Part shown: piece after piece, positions 1-11,733 of the stretch
How positions within the stretch are numbered: position 1 is the stretch's first letter
How the letters are laid out: each line of letters opens with the position of its first letter
Assembly: GCA_032718475.1 (NCBI GenBank)
Contig: JAUCBJ010008970.1
Coordinates: 1-53,806 of the forward strand
DNA length: 53,806 nt
From: Nemertoderma westbladi
Taxonomy: Eukaryota; Xenacoelomorpha; Nemertodermatida; Nemertodermatidae
Direction: 5' to 3'
The notes under the pieces: generated by a model
What the model saw: the letters and a program-made list of their open reading frames with translations, nothing else
The model's database searches: none
Told to the model about the DNA's origin: nothing
Program-made: the position numbers and the translations under genes

Positions 1-344
1 CTGTATGTAGCTTTGACATATTATCGGAGGATAAATCAGCGAACGAGAACTTTTCAGCCATCATACGTTTCTTGGACCATGTTGTGTCCGGACCTTCGAC
101 AGGTCTGATGAGGTGATTTGCCGATATCTTGATAATGAAAACTTGAAAGACTCACTTAATTCTATCTACTGTATGTAACCTTATTAAAGCGTTCATGAAA
201 AAGTTTTTCAAAATGAATGAGTTATACAGTAGTATTAAATCAGAAGTAATAAATCTGTGACATCACAGTGTAAATTACAGTATATCCATTCCCCTTTGCA
301 CACACCTTTATTATTACTAAAAAACACTCGATTCCAGTAAATTG
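1..344. other. Non-coding, nothing recognised
   Basis: AT-rich sequence with no reading frame, repeat boundary or RNA signature that I can identify. Confidence 0.5.
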
Positions 345-1055
345 GAATCGGAATTTATTTAATATACTCCAGTTACCATGGTAACTAGATGTATTTCTTG
401 ATAGTTTTGAGTTTTACGCAAATGTTTTCCAGCTTGTTGTCCATATAAAACAAACTAAAGTTTCAGAACATTTTATTGTATAGCTTATGCCCAAATGAAT
501 GACTTTTATATCAAAACTTCTGTTTGCAGCTATTGTCATGAAAACAGAAAAATAGAACAATGTAATTAGGTTGCAGAAGCAGAATAAGTCATAAGTGTGG
601 GTGGGGGTTGGTCCTAAGTTATAACACCTTAACCTGTTACTTCAAATTATATTTTTAAAAATTTGAACATCTGTTGTCATGGTAACTGGATTTTCTAATT
701 AACCTCAATCTGCTCGGCTGTGGCCCTTATAGTCGAGATGAGAAACCCCAAGTTTATATCTTTTCGGTTTTGCTACAAATATAATTATAAAAAAAACTTG
801 AAATATGTACATAGACTTTTTTCTACTGCAAGTCCATATGTCCATAGCCATATTTTTCCACAATGCGCCTTGGTGAGTAGTACAGTATATACATGCAAAA
901 TTTCAGGGCACTTTTAAAGGCTAGTTTTGGCTGCAACCAAAAAATACCAAATCTGCCTCACACAAGTAAAAGGCCCCATTATAAATACACCCTTTCATTT
1001 CAGCTAAGAAAAATCTTTCTTTGCGAAAGTTGTCGATTTTCCTTAGCTTCGTGGA
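345..1055 (+). repeat. Truncated copy of the X-box-bearing repeat family (copy A)
   Basis: This is a diverged, left-truncated copy of the repeat family found intact at 45400-49738. It begins near the central palindrome GTTACCATGGTAAC (372-385), keeps a second motif at 673-686, and ends with the family right terminus (GATTTTCCTTAGCTTCGTGG, ending about 1055). The small open frames inside it are products of repeat DNA, not genes. The left ~550 bp of a complete copy are absent. Confidence 0.8.
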
Positions 1056-1082
1056 CTTCCAGTACTTCAGTAAAAAACTTCA

Positions 1083-1101
1083 TATATATATATATATATA
1101 T
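1083..1101. repeat. (TA)n microsatellite
   Basis: A simple alternating TA run just beyond the right end of repeat copy A. Confidence 0.9.
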
Positions 1102-1246
1102 GTTTATTGACTCTAAGTTTCATTAAATGGCACAGATAATTAAGTTTGTAAAATACACAACTATACCTTTGTATACACTTAGCGTCCAAAATAAATCAAT
1201 GATTATTAGATCTTATAAATACAATTCAAGCACCTTTTCACAGTAC

Positions 1247-1322
1247 TACTTACTACTTACACACATTACTACACACAGTACTACTTACACACATTACTAC
1301 ACACAGTACTACTTACACAACA
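1247..1322. repeat. 28-bp tandem repeat
   Basis: About two and a half copies of a 28-bp unit built from TACTACTTACACACA-type sequence. The word CAGTACTACT recurs at 1276 and 1304. Confidence 0.8.
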
Positions 1323-1367
1323 CATAATAATCGTCTCGAGAGCATAAACTGTTTAGCGAGCAGAAAT

Positions 1368-3587
1368 TTAATTTACTTTTAAAAATTGACTCTCCCGTAA
1401 CTCAAATGAGATCGGACATTCTAGCAACACATGTACTTCTGTTTGTATCGATTTATTGTCGCAACCACAGACTCTTCGATCATTAGGGGTCCTTGACCAC
1501 CTGCCCGTCTCTATTCTTAGGTTATGGGAGATGACCCTAATTCTCGTAAACCATACACGTATGTAATCTGGTACAAATGGCCTCAAATTACGGTATACAG
1601 GGTGAGGTAGTAAGTATTTATTCATCTCAGTTCGATAAGTAACAAACTTGGTTGCAGAGCCAGGCTTGCTATTTATCCTATTACGTATCTCAACAAGTTT
1701 GTCTACATTGTGTTGCCAACTTTGCTTCCATTAGTAACCGGTATCCGGGTGTGTTTGCTTGCCTATATAACTCAAAAACCTGTGTAAATGGGAGTTCACT
1801 ATCCTGACTTTTCAACATTTTAAATATAAATCTTTTCATAGCGCGTGAAATTAAGTACTTGAGGGGTGGTGCTCCTACTTCTACCAAACAAATATCCGTG
1901 GGGGTTTAAGCCCTAACACCAAGAATACCTTTCACCATCCTGGTATAATATTTTTCAATTAGACTGGTGTCACTCGTTAACCATGCTTGTGATCCATATA
2001 CTAGGCCAGATAATACTGCAGCATCAAATACGCGTATTGAAAAAGGTATAACTATAATTAATTGCAAGAGGTAGACTTGTGTTCGTGCTCGTAAAAATGT
2101 TAAATTTATTGACAGTTTATTCGCACTTAAGCCGGTGGTGCGTAAGTGTACTCTGGACCTTCCCATCTGCACAAAATGGTACTCCCAAATATACATACAC
2201 CGCGCAATAATTTACAACCAAATTATTAATACTCAGCGGCACCTCATCACCTAGACTAGGGTTAATGACAAAAAAATTTCGTTTTTTTTTCGTTAATTTC
2301 GATTCCAGATGTATCACAAAATGTAACCAGAGTTTTTAGTTTCAGCAGTGCATTAGTGCGGGAAGCGGAAAAAATCACAGTATCGTCCATCAAAAGTAAT
2401 AAATGGATTGCCCCCAAGAAACCGTCATCCACAACTGTACTTCGGACCATCTTAGCTAATCTATTAATGTAAATGCAAAAGAGAACCACGCTAGATGGGG
2501 CACCTTGCCGGACACCAATAACAGACAAAAACATAGCAGTTTTAAGAATGTGCTTCGTACATTTATAAAGAGCTTGCACCGCTAATAACATTGTTTTTCC
2601 ACCAACCAAGTTTTTGTAGAGTTAACAACAACTGATCTCTTGGTACACGGTCATATGCCTTTTTGAAGTCAACAAAAATTATAAATAATTTTTGGTTCGT
2701 AAATACAGCATAATCAATAAGTAAACGAAGGGACACGATATGTTCTAAACAACCTCTTTTTGGCTGACCGCCCGCTTGGCACTTATCAATATTACACCAT
2801 GATAACAATCTGCGGGTCAATAATAAATCATAAACTTTGGCCAATGTGGACATTATCGAGATACCCCGATAGTTTCCACAGAGGCCGCGGTTGCCAGATG
2901 TAAACAATACGATCAACCTACTAACACCCCACCGTAAAGGATAGCATGTCTGATGAAACACAATATTAAAAATAGATAGGAAAAATAAAAGCCACGCTGC
3001 AGGCAATGCAATGAAAAATACCAAGGCTTATACCTATGTAACTCTTGCCAGGTTTAATATCCGCCATCGCTTCAGCCATATCTCACCGCTCAGTAAATTT
3101 GTCATCCAGAGCGGGTATGTAAGGCGACGAACTGAAGTCAGATAAGTTCAGATCCATCTGCTCCCCCGACTCCCGAGTCCCCAATAGATTGGTGAAATGG
3201 CTGGCCAACTCGTCATCCGATGGCATACTAGCGTACGACGGTGTACCGAATCCACCTTTCCAATTTACTGCATTCCAGATTGTTTGAGAATCATTTTCAG
3301 CCGTTAATCTCTCCCATCGATACGAGTTACTTGTCGATGACACCTTATTCTCCTTCTTCTGGGGATGTCGTTTGGCACAATTATTTATCCACCGACTCAC
3401 AATCTTTTATACACCTCTCTAGACCGGCCTCTGACAGATCCGCGGTAGACGGGGGGTGGGGTAGCTGTCCCATCGACTCCGTAAATGCGCGACAGTCTGT
3501 AACTTTGTGTGACTCACCTTTAATTGCCTCACCCGACGAAATAGGCCACTTCATACAAAGACATTTCTCTCGAATCTCCTGAACCAA
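1368..3587 (-). mobile_element. Decayed non-LTR retrotransposon (LINE), 3' half of the ORF
   Basis: Read on the minus strand, the broken frames follow the order of a LINE ORF2. First comes a pre-RT linker (about 3587-3083), with an acidic stretch and PALDDKFTE. The reverse transcriptase follows (3024-2262): NYRGISIMSTLAK, then FVDFKKAYDRVPRDQL (palm motif A), GVRQGAPSS (motif B) and LLLMDDTVIFSAS, where MDD stands in the usual YADD catalytic position. The post-RT region runs 2317-1690, and a C-terminal Cys/His motif with CGC...HVLLECP lies at 1625-1368. At least four frame changes or stops interrupt it, so it is dead. The endonuclease end is missing. The clade is uncertain. Confidence 0.85.
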
Positions 3588-3689
3588 TCAGGAAACAGTA
3601 TTCGACTACGCGTATGCATTCGCGTATGTGAAATCGCTCAATGTAATGTATAGATACGTGGATACGTACGGCATACGTATGAGCCTGGC

Positions 3690-5326
3690 ATGAGCCTCGA
3701 CATCCACAAGAGTAGTGGGCCTGATTCTATTAGTCCAAGAATTATAAAGGATGGATGCCCAATTATTTAAAACTACTTAACCCATATTGTGAACTCATCA
3801 ATAAAATCAGCCGTGTTCCCTGACCCATACAAGGTTGCCAAAGTTGCACCAGCATTTAAGAAAGGAATACTAACCCATGACACAAACTTCCGCCCCATAT
3901 CATTATTAGTTTTAGAAGTTTTATAAGTTTTAGAAAAAACTGTGTTCGATCAACTTATGCCCTATTTAATATCTAACAACATACTACTGTAGATTTACTA
4001 CAATCCGGCTTTCGACCTGGTCACTCGGTGCAAACCTGCTTAATGTATCTGGACAATATCATCCGCGATGCTATGGATTCTGGGGAAATAGTCGGGATGG
4101 TTGCCATTGACCTCCAAAAAGCGTTCGACATGGTCGACTACAACATTCTGCTCCATAAGTTGAGGTGCATTGGCCTGGATGAACATAGCGTTAACTGGTT
4201 CCGATCATACCTATCTGGCAGATCCCAGCTTGTCCAGGTAGGAAACTCTCGTTTTAGAACTCTTGGAATTGACTGCGGTACTCCTCAAGGAGCCCTACTC
4301 GCTGTCCTCTTATTCCTGATCCTGATCTATATGAACGATTTAGACCTTGCCTTGCCTCCTGTCAAATCCTTGTCGAAAACAGCATCCCAGACTAACGACG
4401 TTAATAATGCCAGCCCAGCCAAAACTGCCTGCCACGAATCCGCCACTGCACTGAAGTATGCTGACGATACCAACCTCATCAAAGCCGGTGACAACTGCGA
4501 AGAAATTTTTGCATGCCTTACTGAAACTCTGTCGCGCGTAGCTGATTGGGCAGTTGATAATCGCCTCAGTATACACCCTGGGAAATTCGAGGTCTTCCTT
4601 TTTGGAACGTACCAATGCATTGCATCAGCCGGAAGCCTTGAAGTCTACTACAAAAACAAACTACTCGAACCAACAGATACCATAAAGTACTTGGGATACA
4701 TGATGGATCCAACCTTATCCGGATCGGAGTCCGCACATAAAATTATACGCAGGGGAAACGCATGTCTCAACTTCCTTTATCGGAATTCGCAAGTCCTTGA
4801 CAAACCCCTGCGTCGGTTGCTTTGCAACTCACTGATACATACAGCCGCTTATAGACTTTTCAGCCCCTTGCAGGTATCCGAGTACTGCGAGTCGTCTACG
4901 TAATCAAGTCGTTGCATCCAACGCAAGTGCATCAGGTTCTGCCTGGGACTTGACTCTCGAGCGCATATTGGTGCTGCCCATTTTGTAGATATAAACTGGC
5001 TTCCCATTACCGAACGTACCCACCAGATAATATTAACCCACATGTTTAATATCCACCCAAAGACAGCCCCGGCTTATATGCGCGACATGGTTATTTTTAC
5101 TGAACCTTCTCACCTCCTACGTAACGGAGCCGCACACGCTTTACTACCCCAGGTAGCCACCACGGTAGCAGCCACACAGTCGTTCTCCTACATTGGCCCA
5201 TATCTGTGGAATAAACTCCCCAATGCGATCAAAGAAATTAGGAGTGTGGAAAGTTTTAAGCATAAGTTAAAGGATCACTTTTTAGAACTTTTATCCACCA
5301 ATGAATTGTCGTCATATAAGTAACTT
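3690..5326 (+). mobile_element. Decayed CR1/RTE-X-like LINE reverse transcriptase, 5'-truncated
   Basis: The frame is broken up to about 4020: SSGPDS...PRIIKDG and then KVAKVAPAFKKG...FRPIS give the start of the RT. A long open part at 4028-4903 carries AIDLQKAFDMVDY (motif A), GTPQGALLAVLLFL (motif B; SVLGP is usual) and YADDT (catalytic motif C). A frameshift near 4900 separates the last segment (5042-5323), which has the typical LINE tail wording SFSYIGPYLWNKLPN. It is 5'-truncated and has no endonuclease. Its 3' tail probably continues to the ATTCC-type short repeat at about 6330-6349. It is inactive; the family is read from motifs only. Confidence 0.85.
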
Positions 5327-6349
5327 ATAATTTTTACCATCTATATTTTATATTTTATATCATTTGACCTTCCTTCCACATTAACTCAAACAAAAGATTG
5401 AAGATCCATTTTTATAATTTTTATTTAATAGTGAATGTTTTATATTTTTGATTTATACATTATTTTAGAGTTTTTATCCTGCACGAGAGCACGACCTTAT
5501 ACCTTTTATTCTAAACCCCAATCTAAAGGACCCCTGTGGAAATGAGACTATGTCTACTACTAGGATCGGCATGCTGCATTGCAGCTGCATTTTTAAGAAT
5601 GCTGTGCCGGCTTGTCAACAAAATTGCCCCGCCACAACTCCCTATCACCCATGACATTTGCTAGATCATCCGCATCTTCAAGGCCAGTGTCGTTTAAGGT
5701 GCGTCTCAAGAAAGTCATAGGCTGTCCACCATGCTTATTCACTCCATGAGGCTGCCAAAGTACAAGATTATGCACTGGCTCGTCCTCACAGCGAAAGCAA
5801 TGTCCTGCAAAGCGGAGGCGAAGCACGGGAGCACGACCTTATACCTTTTATTCTAAACCCCAATCTACAGGACCCCTGTGGAAATGAGACTAAGTCTCTC
5901 AGGGTAATCCTGGACAAACAAAGCTTACACTATGACGATTCAGAACTATTTACTCTACTCTGCCGTGCAATTACTGCTCTATACTGTATAAAATATATTA
6001 TAATTTTTAATTATTTTTACATTCTCAAATATGGTACTTCACCTTAACCTTCTTAATTTTTCGATATATTTCTGAATTTATCACCTCTTTTTTTTAACTT
6101 TTATACACTTGCCTAACCGAAACACGTTTTTAGCCTGACAGAATTATATAATTGTTTAATTTGAACTACAAACCGAAAGAAAATAATTGTATCTAATTTA
6201 ATTTATGTACGTAATTTGCACTTTGCCTTACCATACTGCCTTACCATACAGTATATCATTTTCTTAATCGTTGTGTTTATATCTACTTATATGTCGGTAT
6301 GTTTATACTTTACTTCGTTTGTCAAATAAATAATTCCAATTCCAATTCC
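5327..6349 (+). mobile_element. Probable 3' UTR and tail of the preceding LINE, interrupted by an insertion
   Basis: AT-rich sequence follows the stop of the LINE at 3690-5326 and ends in short AATTCC repeats (about 6328-6349), as many CR1/RTE-type LINEs do. It is interrupted at 5556-5822 by a piece of another LINE. That the whole stretch is one 3' UTR is inference. Confidence 0.5.
5556..5822 (-). mobile_element. 5'-truncated LINE fragment (C-terminal RT tail) flanked by 75-bp direct repeats
   Basis: The minus strand encodes LRFAGHCFRCEDEPVHNLVLW followed by QPMTFLRRTLNDTGLEDADD and MGDRELWRG, the usual C-terminal end of an RTE/CR1-like LINE protein. The same family recurs at 23207-23480. 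The fragment sits between two nearly identical 75-bp direct repeats (5481-5555 and 5823-5897, about three mismatches). They look like an unusually long target-site duplication. Confidence 0.75.
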
Positions 6350-6389
6350 ATACGTTGAAAAGTAAAACCCGACAAAGACGGCCTTATTC

Positions 6390-7165
6390 TTCGTACATCG
6401 TACGCACATGATGGAGTAATGATGACATCGCCCTGCTCTCTAATACCCTAGTAGATGCACAGCTTCTACTAAATAAAGTGGAGAGGGCTGCTAAGGAGGT
6501 TGGATTGCATATAAATGCTACCAAGACCGAATTCATGACCTTTAATGTTGATGGAAACTTGACAACCATTGATAATAATCAACTAAGGAAGGTCGATGAC
6601 TTCCAGTACCTTGGATCATGGATAGAGAGTAGCAAAAAGGACATAGAAGTTAGGAAAGCAAAGGCTTTGGTAGCTCTATCAAAAATGGATACCATCCAAT
6701 GGAAGGAAATCAGATCTCTCCAGGCACCTGAAGACTAAGTTCTTTCGAGCCACAGTGGAAAGTGTATTTTTATACGGGGGTGAGACCTGGACACTGACTA
6801 AATCACTTGAACAACGAATTGATGGTTGCTACACAAGACTACTAAGGGCAGCCCCAAACATCAGCTGGAGACAACACATGACAAATGCCGAGCGTTATGG
6901 TACAATACCACCTGTATCAACCACCCTCCGTGAACGCAGATTAAGATTCAGTGGGCACTGCTGGCGAAGTAAAGACGAGGTCATACCAGATCTACTTCTC
7001 TGGCAACCAACTCATGGAAAGCGTAGTCGTGGACGACCTGCCATAACATATATAGATCAACTAGAAAGGGATACTGAACTTGGGAGAAACGAAATTGCGA
7101 CAACTATGGAGAATCGGGAAGCCTGGAAGGATCTCATTTCCACTGTCCGAGTTCGCTCGACCTAG
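6390..7165 (+). mobile_element. LINE reverse-transcriptase 3' fragment
   Basis: It begins inside the RT catalytic region (DDIALLSNTLVDAQ, about 6423, in a shifted frame). It continues as KEVGLHINATKTEFM and FQYLGSWIESS (6478-6738), shifts frame near 6735, and finishes with LYGGETWTLTKSLEQRIDG and RRLRFSGHCWRSKDEVIPDL (6755-7165). It is 5'-truncated and carries at least two frameshifts, so it is inactive. It is related to, but distinct from, the LINE family at 5556-5822. Confidence 0.85.
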
Positions 7166-7616
7166 TAGTAGTCCCTAAAAGGTGCCACCCTGCTCCACAG
7201 CGCGGGAAATTCAAATCATTAAAAGACATATAATTTGTACTGGAGAGGGTGGCAGATCAGATCTGCTACTGCTACCTATATTTTGGCGGTAAATTCAAAT
7301 CTGTTTTAACATTGAATACATGAATAGAGTACAACTAATGTAATTCATTGAATCATAATAAATTATTTCTTATCGGTTTAATTCACCCATCCGTTATTGT
7401 TGTTGTTTTATCTATTCTGGGACTTCGAGCAGCACGTGAACAACTAAACTGGCTGGTTACCTAGTCTGAGACTTCGAGCAAAATTGCAAATCGAGGAGGG
7501 GTGGGGGTTTTGGCTTAACTTCTAGCAGTAAAATGTAAAGAACATTTATTATTTGCTTGTATCAGTTATAATTACATCAGAACATTATAATTATAACAAT
7601 ATAGCTTGGAACTGAT
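7166..7616. other. Non-coding between LINE fragment and solo LTR
   Basis: Probably the LINE 3' tail followed by unique AT-rich DNA; no gene is seen. The last five bases (CTGAT, 7612-7616) are the left target-site duplication of the solo LTR. Confidence 0.5.
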
Positions 7617-8741
7617 TGTAAAAGCTTTTGCGGACATAACAAGTCATTTTTCCGCAATGCGCAGAATACTCTAAAATAGCCCTAAAATTATTCAACTACG
7701 CGACGGGAAGGAATTAGAGCCGGGATGACGAAATCTATCAGCTGATTCTTTGTGGACGTGGAGGTTTCTTTGTTCTGTCTTATTCAGCCAATCGGAGCGA
7801 TTTTCACTTTACAGCTAACAGAGACCTACCTGAGAAACTCGCGCAATGCATGATGGTTATTATTTTTCTGAGAATTAGATTCAGCTCAGAATTCTGTGCT
7901 TCTGTACGGAAGTTTCAGACTTTGGCCCGGGAACATCTGATGGCCTTGGTTATAGGAACGTAAATCTATTAACCTGGAAACACCTCATTTCGAACATTAC
8001 GAACATTTCATTCATTCATTTCATTCTCATTTCACCGCACTATTTTACTTCTGTTTTATATAGTATTAATTGTTGTTATATTAATGGATGTTGATGTTAT
8101 ATTTGGAGAATACCGATAAATAATCATAAACCCCTCAATCTTATTGATTACTGAGGTAAGAGGAAAAGAGTCTACCGGTAGCAACTGCGACTTAAATTTT
8201 AGTGGTTTTGTGTGAATTAAATGCTATTTCATAATCCCTACGTGTGTCAGTTGCAATCCTCCTTATATATGATCAAATTCAGTGACGGTCGGCAAATTAG
8301 TGTGAAGTAGTGTAAAGTAGTGTGAAGTCGTGTGAAGTAGTGTGAAGGTTAATAAAGCATCTCCTAAAGAATGCGCTATTTACGAAACTCTGTGGCATCT
8401 AGTTGTGATTAGTATAAGTCATAACTCTGTTTTTATACTTAAAGCGCCACGTCCTAAAGGAACTGTTAATATTTCCCTGAAAGTAAATATAGTTGTCAGA
8501 AATTATATAGTAGTGATCAATCGAATAATACAGAGTAGTTCTACACTGCAATACTTCCCAAGGAACCCGAATCCAGTCTCCCACACAGTTTTTTTTTCGC
8601 GTTTTTTTTTCGCGCACGGACTGGCTTCGGCGGATGTAACTTCAGTACACCAGGTAATTGGTAAGGGCTAAAGTCGATTTATAAACAAGAGGACAATTAA
8701 AATTGGCAGGTTAAACTGCTAAAGGTCTGAAAGCGCGAACA
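7617..8741 (+). mobile_element. Solo LTR of a BEL/Pao-type element related to the giant element
   Basis: It starts TGTAAAAGCTTTTG and ends GCGCGAACA, the same termini as the LTRs at 25623-26812 and 43110-44319 read on their minus strand. Long internal blocks also match, for example TGACGGTCGGC, AAAGAATGCGC and GCCACGTCCTAAAGGAACTG, and AGGTTAAACTGCTAAAGGTCT near the end. It is clearly more diverged from those two LTRs than they are from each other. A perfect 5-bp duplication, CTGAT, flanks it (7612-7616 and 8742-8746), as expected for BEL/Pao integration. A short tandem GTGTGAAGTA array sits at 8302-8348. The 109-codon frame inside it is not a gene. Confidence 0.92.
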
Positions 8742-8948
8742 CTGATAGTAGGCCTAAAATATATCGCACGTAGGCCTACTGTAAAAACAACAGGTGACCG
8801 ATACCTGGATACTGAATTACAGATTTAGGCCTACCCCATACTGCCATACTAGCTACCCCAACACCTGTACACAGAAGTACTGAAGTACAGCTGTACAGAG
8901 ATCTGGAAATACTTGTTCACTTCTCATAAAATATTTGTACCGGTAAGT
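8742..8948 (+). promoter_or_regulatory. Putative 5' flank/UTR between solo LTR and ADRM1
   Basis: These 207 bp separate the end of the same-strand solo LTR from the ADRM1 start codon. A consensus-like donor sequence, GTAAGT, lies directly before the ATG (8943-8948), so annotation pipelines may misplace an exon border here. A role for the LTR in driving the gene is inference. Confidence 0.35.
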
Positions 8949-10058
8949 ATGACTTCGCTTTGGGGACCTCAACGAACTAATGGTGGATCGTCCGCCTCCA
9001 AAAACCTGGTGGAATTCCGGGCCGGCAAACTGAATCTGCGCGGCTCGATGGTGCACCCGGACAAGCGGAAGGGCCAGGTCTACCTGCACCAAAGCGACGA
9101 CTCCCTGATGCACTTCTGCTGGAAGGACCGAACGTCCGGAGCCATCGAGGACGACCTAATCATCTTTCCGGACGACTGCGAATGTAAACGCGTTACCGAA
9201 TGCACCACAGGAAGAGTTTACCTCCTCAAGTTTAAATCCTCCAACAACAAGTTCTTCTTCTGGATGCAGGAGCCCAAGGAAGACAAAGATGTGGATTTCT
9301 GCACGAAAATAAACGAGTATTTGAACCACCCTCCTGTCCCCTCGGCGACGGGGCGCTCCTCGGACAGCGCTCGCGGTACCGGACACCCTCACGACTTCCG
9401 GCAGATTCTCGACTCTATACCGCAGGACCAGTTGATGTCGCTACTGAGCGGGGGTGGGGGCGGGATGACCGAAGGTGGGATCAACGCTCTCAACCAGCTG
9501 CTCGCTGGCGGTGCCCTCGACTCTCCGTCCGCCAGCTCGTTGGACACGGCGACCAGCGAGAGTCGCCCCACCAGTCAGCAGACCACGCCGTCCGCCCGCG
9601 TGCTGCCCCCCGCTGCGGATCCCCCCACTGCGCCCTCTTCTAACGCCCCCGCCGCCTCCATACAGCTGAGCGACCTTCAATCCATCCTATCGGGGATGCC
9701 GAAACCCGCCCAGCAGGTTGACCTGTCCGGGGAACTCACCCTCAATCTCCTCGCGCCAATCATAGCTAAACCTGAAGTGCAGACCCTGCTGCGTCCCCTT
9801 CTCCCCGACGGCGGCGAGTCGGACCGCGACGAACTACCTGCTACGCTATCTTCCCCCCAGTTCCAGCAGTCCCTGCGTCTCTTCCAATTGGCCCTCCACT
9901 CGGGTCAACTCGGTCCGGTTCTCCGACAGTTGAACATCTGCGAGGCGGCGTGTCTGGCAGCAGATAACGGAGATATGGAGGGGTTCGTTAAGGCCTTGGA
10001 GAAGGATCAGAAGGGAGAAGATGGGAAGGATAATATGGACACTGAGGGAGGGGTTTAG
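8949..10058 (+). CDS. ADRM1: Proteasomal ubiquitin receptor Rpn13/ADRM1-like
   Basis: ADRM1/Rpn13 is a 19S proteasome subunit that binds ubiquitin chains and activates the deubiquitinase UCH37. The 369-aa product has an N-terminal Pru domain (about residues 18-130: LVEFRAGK, PDKRKG, HFCWKDRTSG). The ubiquitin-contact loop IFPDDCE is intact (F73, D75, D76), followed by FFWMQEPK. A Gly/Ser/Pro/Ala-rich linker follows, then IQLSDLQSIL and a C-terminal DEUBAD-type domain from about residue 238 (LSSPQFQQSLRLF, HSGQLGPVLRQ). Human ADRM1 is about 407 aa. I start at the second in-frame ATG because family members begin shortly before the Pru domain; the upstream ATG at 8913 would add 12 residues. The gene is one uninterrupted exon, far more GC-rich than its surroundings. 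It may be a working intronless gene or an intact retrocopy. Confidence 0.93.
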   Translation: MTSLWGPQRTNGGSSASKNLVEFRAGKLNLRGSMVHPDKRKGQVYLHQSDDSLMHFCWKDRTSGAIEDDLIIFPDDCECKRVTECTTGRVYLLKFKSSNNKFFFWMQEPKEDKDVDFCTKINEYLNHPPVPSATGRSSDSARGTGHPHDFRQILDSIPQDQLMSLLSGGGGGMTEGGINALNQLLAGGALDSPSASSLDTATSESRPTSQQTTPSARVLPPAADPPTAPSSNAPAASIQLSDLQSILSGMPKPAQQVDLSGELTLNLLAPIIAKPEVQTLLRPLLPDGGESDRDELPATLSSPQFQQSLRLFQLALHSGQLGPVLRQLNICEAACLAADNGDMEGFVKALEKDQKGEDGKDNMDTEGGV

Positions 10059-10385
10059 GGGTAGGGAAAGATAATATGGACACTTAGGGAGGGGTTTAGG
10101 GGTAGGGAAAGATAATATGGACACTGAGGGTAGGGTTTACGGGTAGGGAAAGGTAATATGGACACTGGGTGGGGGGTGGGGGAAGGAAAGATATTATGGA
10201 CACTTAGGGAAGAGTTTAAGGGAAGGGAAAGATAATATGGACACTGAGGGAAGAGTTTAAGGGAAGGGAAAGATAATATGGACACTGAGGGAAGGGTTTA
10301 GGGGTAGGGAAAGATAATATGGACACTGGGTGGTGGGTGGGGGAAGGAAAGATAATATGGACACTGAGAGAAGGGTTTATAATCT
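10021..10385 (+). repeat. Minisatellite (37-41 bp unit, about 9 copies) overlapping the ADRM1 3' end
   Basis: The unit is roughly GGGAAAGATAATATGGACAC plus a G-rich half such as TGAGGGAGGGGTTTAGGGGTA. The first unit is the coding sequence for the last ADRM1 residues (GKDNMDTEGGV and stop, up to 10058). The others continue downstream in the presumed 3' UTR. Two unit variants occur, a longer one and a shorter one with GGGTGGKGGGTGGGGG. Confidence 0.9.
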
Positions 10386-11733
10386 GTTCCATTTTCGTGG
10401 AGGACTAATAATTCATTATTTAATCTCAATGGTTCTGCTTGACTTCAACTTAAACTATTATTGTAAACAATATTACTAAGGCTAACTGGCTATGTGTATA
10501 ATTTTATCCAACTAGGGATACAAGTCATTAACAAATGACCAAAAGGGACCGATTTAGACAAGCAACATGTAATATCTACTTTTAGTCAAAGTCAAAATAG
10601 GCCTGTCATTTCCAGAATAATCATTTCCACTGTTTCAAGCTTGCGCGACGTAGTAGAAGTGTTGACCCCTAAAAAAGCTAAAACTCGTGATAAACCCTAT
10701 AACAATAAAATTTGCACATAAATGTAGATTTCTATTTTGAGTGTAGGCCTAGGGGATGTGCTCCTATGTAGACTCAAAGTGTAGACAACGAACTAACGAT
10801 TTTCATAACCCATTTTTCAACCAGATATAATTTTCCATAGAAGCAAGTTTGTGTGGTAAGCTACCCCTCATTTAAAAGAGCTGACTACTGTTTTCCATGT
10901 TGTATACAAAGAGATGTTGACCTTTAATCTATCTATCTATACTGACAAAACCAAAACACATCTTCCCAAAAATACGTTTTTCTATGATGTCATTCGTCCA
11001 CTTTCGCCCATTACACTTACTACATCATTAAAATGTTAAAATATCTAAGCATTTCAAAACAAGAGTTTTATTATTAATTGTTATTTTTTCGTTCGAATTA
11101 CCCCATAATTGGGAGAAAAAGTACTATTTTTACCTAGGAAAAAAGTATCCCATGCTATTTTACTTTTTTCCCGGCGAAAAAATACTAAAATAAAATCCTT
11201 TAGGTGGAAATTATTGTTTCAAGAGCATCGAAGTAGAAAAGGTTTGCAAATGACTTGAGCAAAATTCATTCAAACACTCGAAAGTTATTGCAACTTTAGT
11301 GTCTGCAACGCGAAACTCCAAAACGGAACTCAATATCAAATTTATGTAGGCCCAACATGAATAATAGTTATAATCAATTACCGGAATGTTCTGTGACAGT
11401 TACTGCTGTTGCCTTGAATAATACCTGTACCTCTGCCTCCATGGAACCGCTCTGGAAGTCGCCAGATTTTGTGCGTAATCCCTGGCATACCGCAGTCGAA
11501 GAAAAAGGTTCTTTGACTTCAAGTTAGTGAATTTATTCAATTTAATCATCAGTACCATCGATAAAGTCTGTGATATGTTATTATTGGTGTTTTGGGTGAA
11601 TGAGTGGTTTCATATTATTATAACTTTCGTTGGGCACAGCACAAGACGGACAAGTAAAAAAGGAGAGGCCATGAGGACGTAAATTGCAAACGCAAAAAGT
11701 ATCAGGTAGTATTTCTAGGTCTACCTTTCACCT
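10386..11733. other. Intergenic, nothing recognised
   Basis: AT-rich non-coding DNA. There is a short CTAT run at about 10928-10940. No ORF of gene-like composition and no clear transposon ends were seen. Confidence 0.5.

Noticed and set aside
8342-8671. 109-codon plus-strand frame upstream of ADRM1
   Set aside because: It lies wholly inside the solo LTR and has no counterpart in the related LTRs.
9441-9680. Open frames antisense and in other frames within ADRM1
   Set aside because: GC-rich coding DNA leaves shadow frames open. The sense frame has clear Pru and DEUBAD domain homology.
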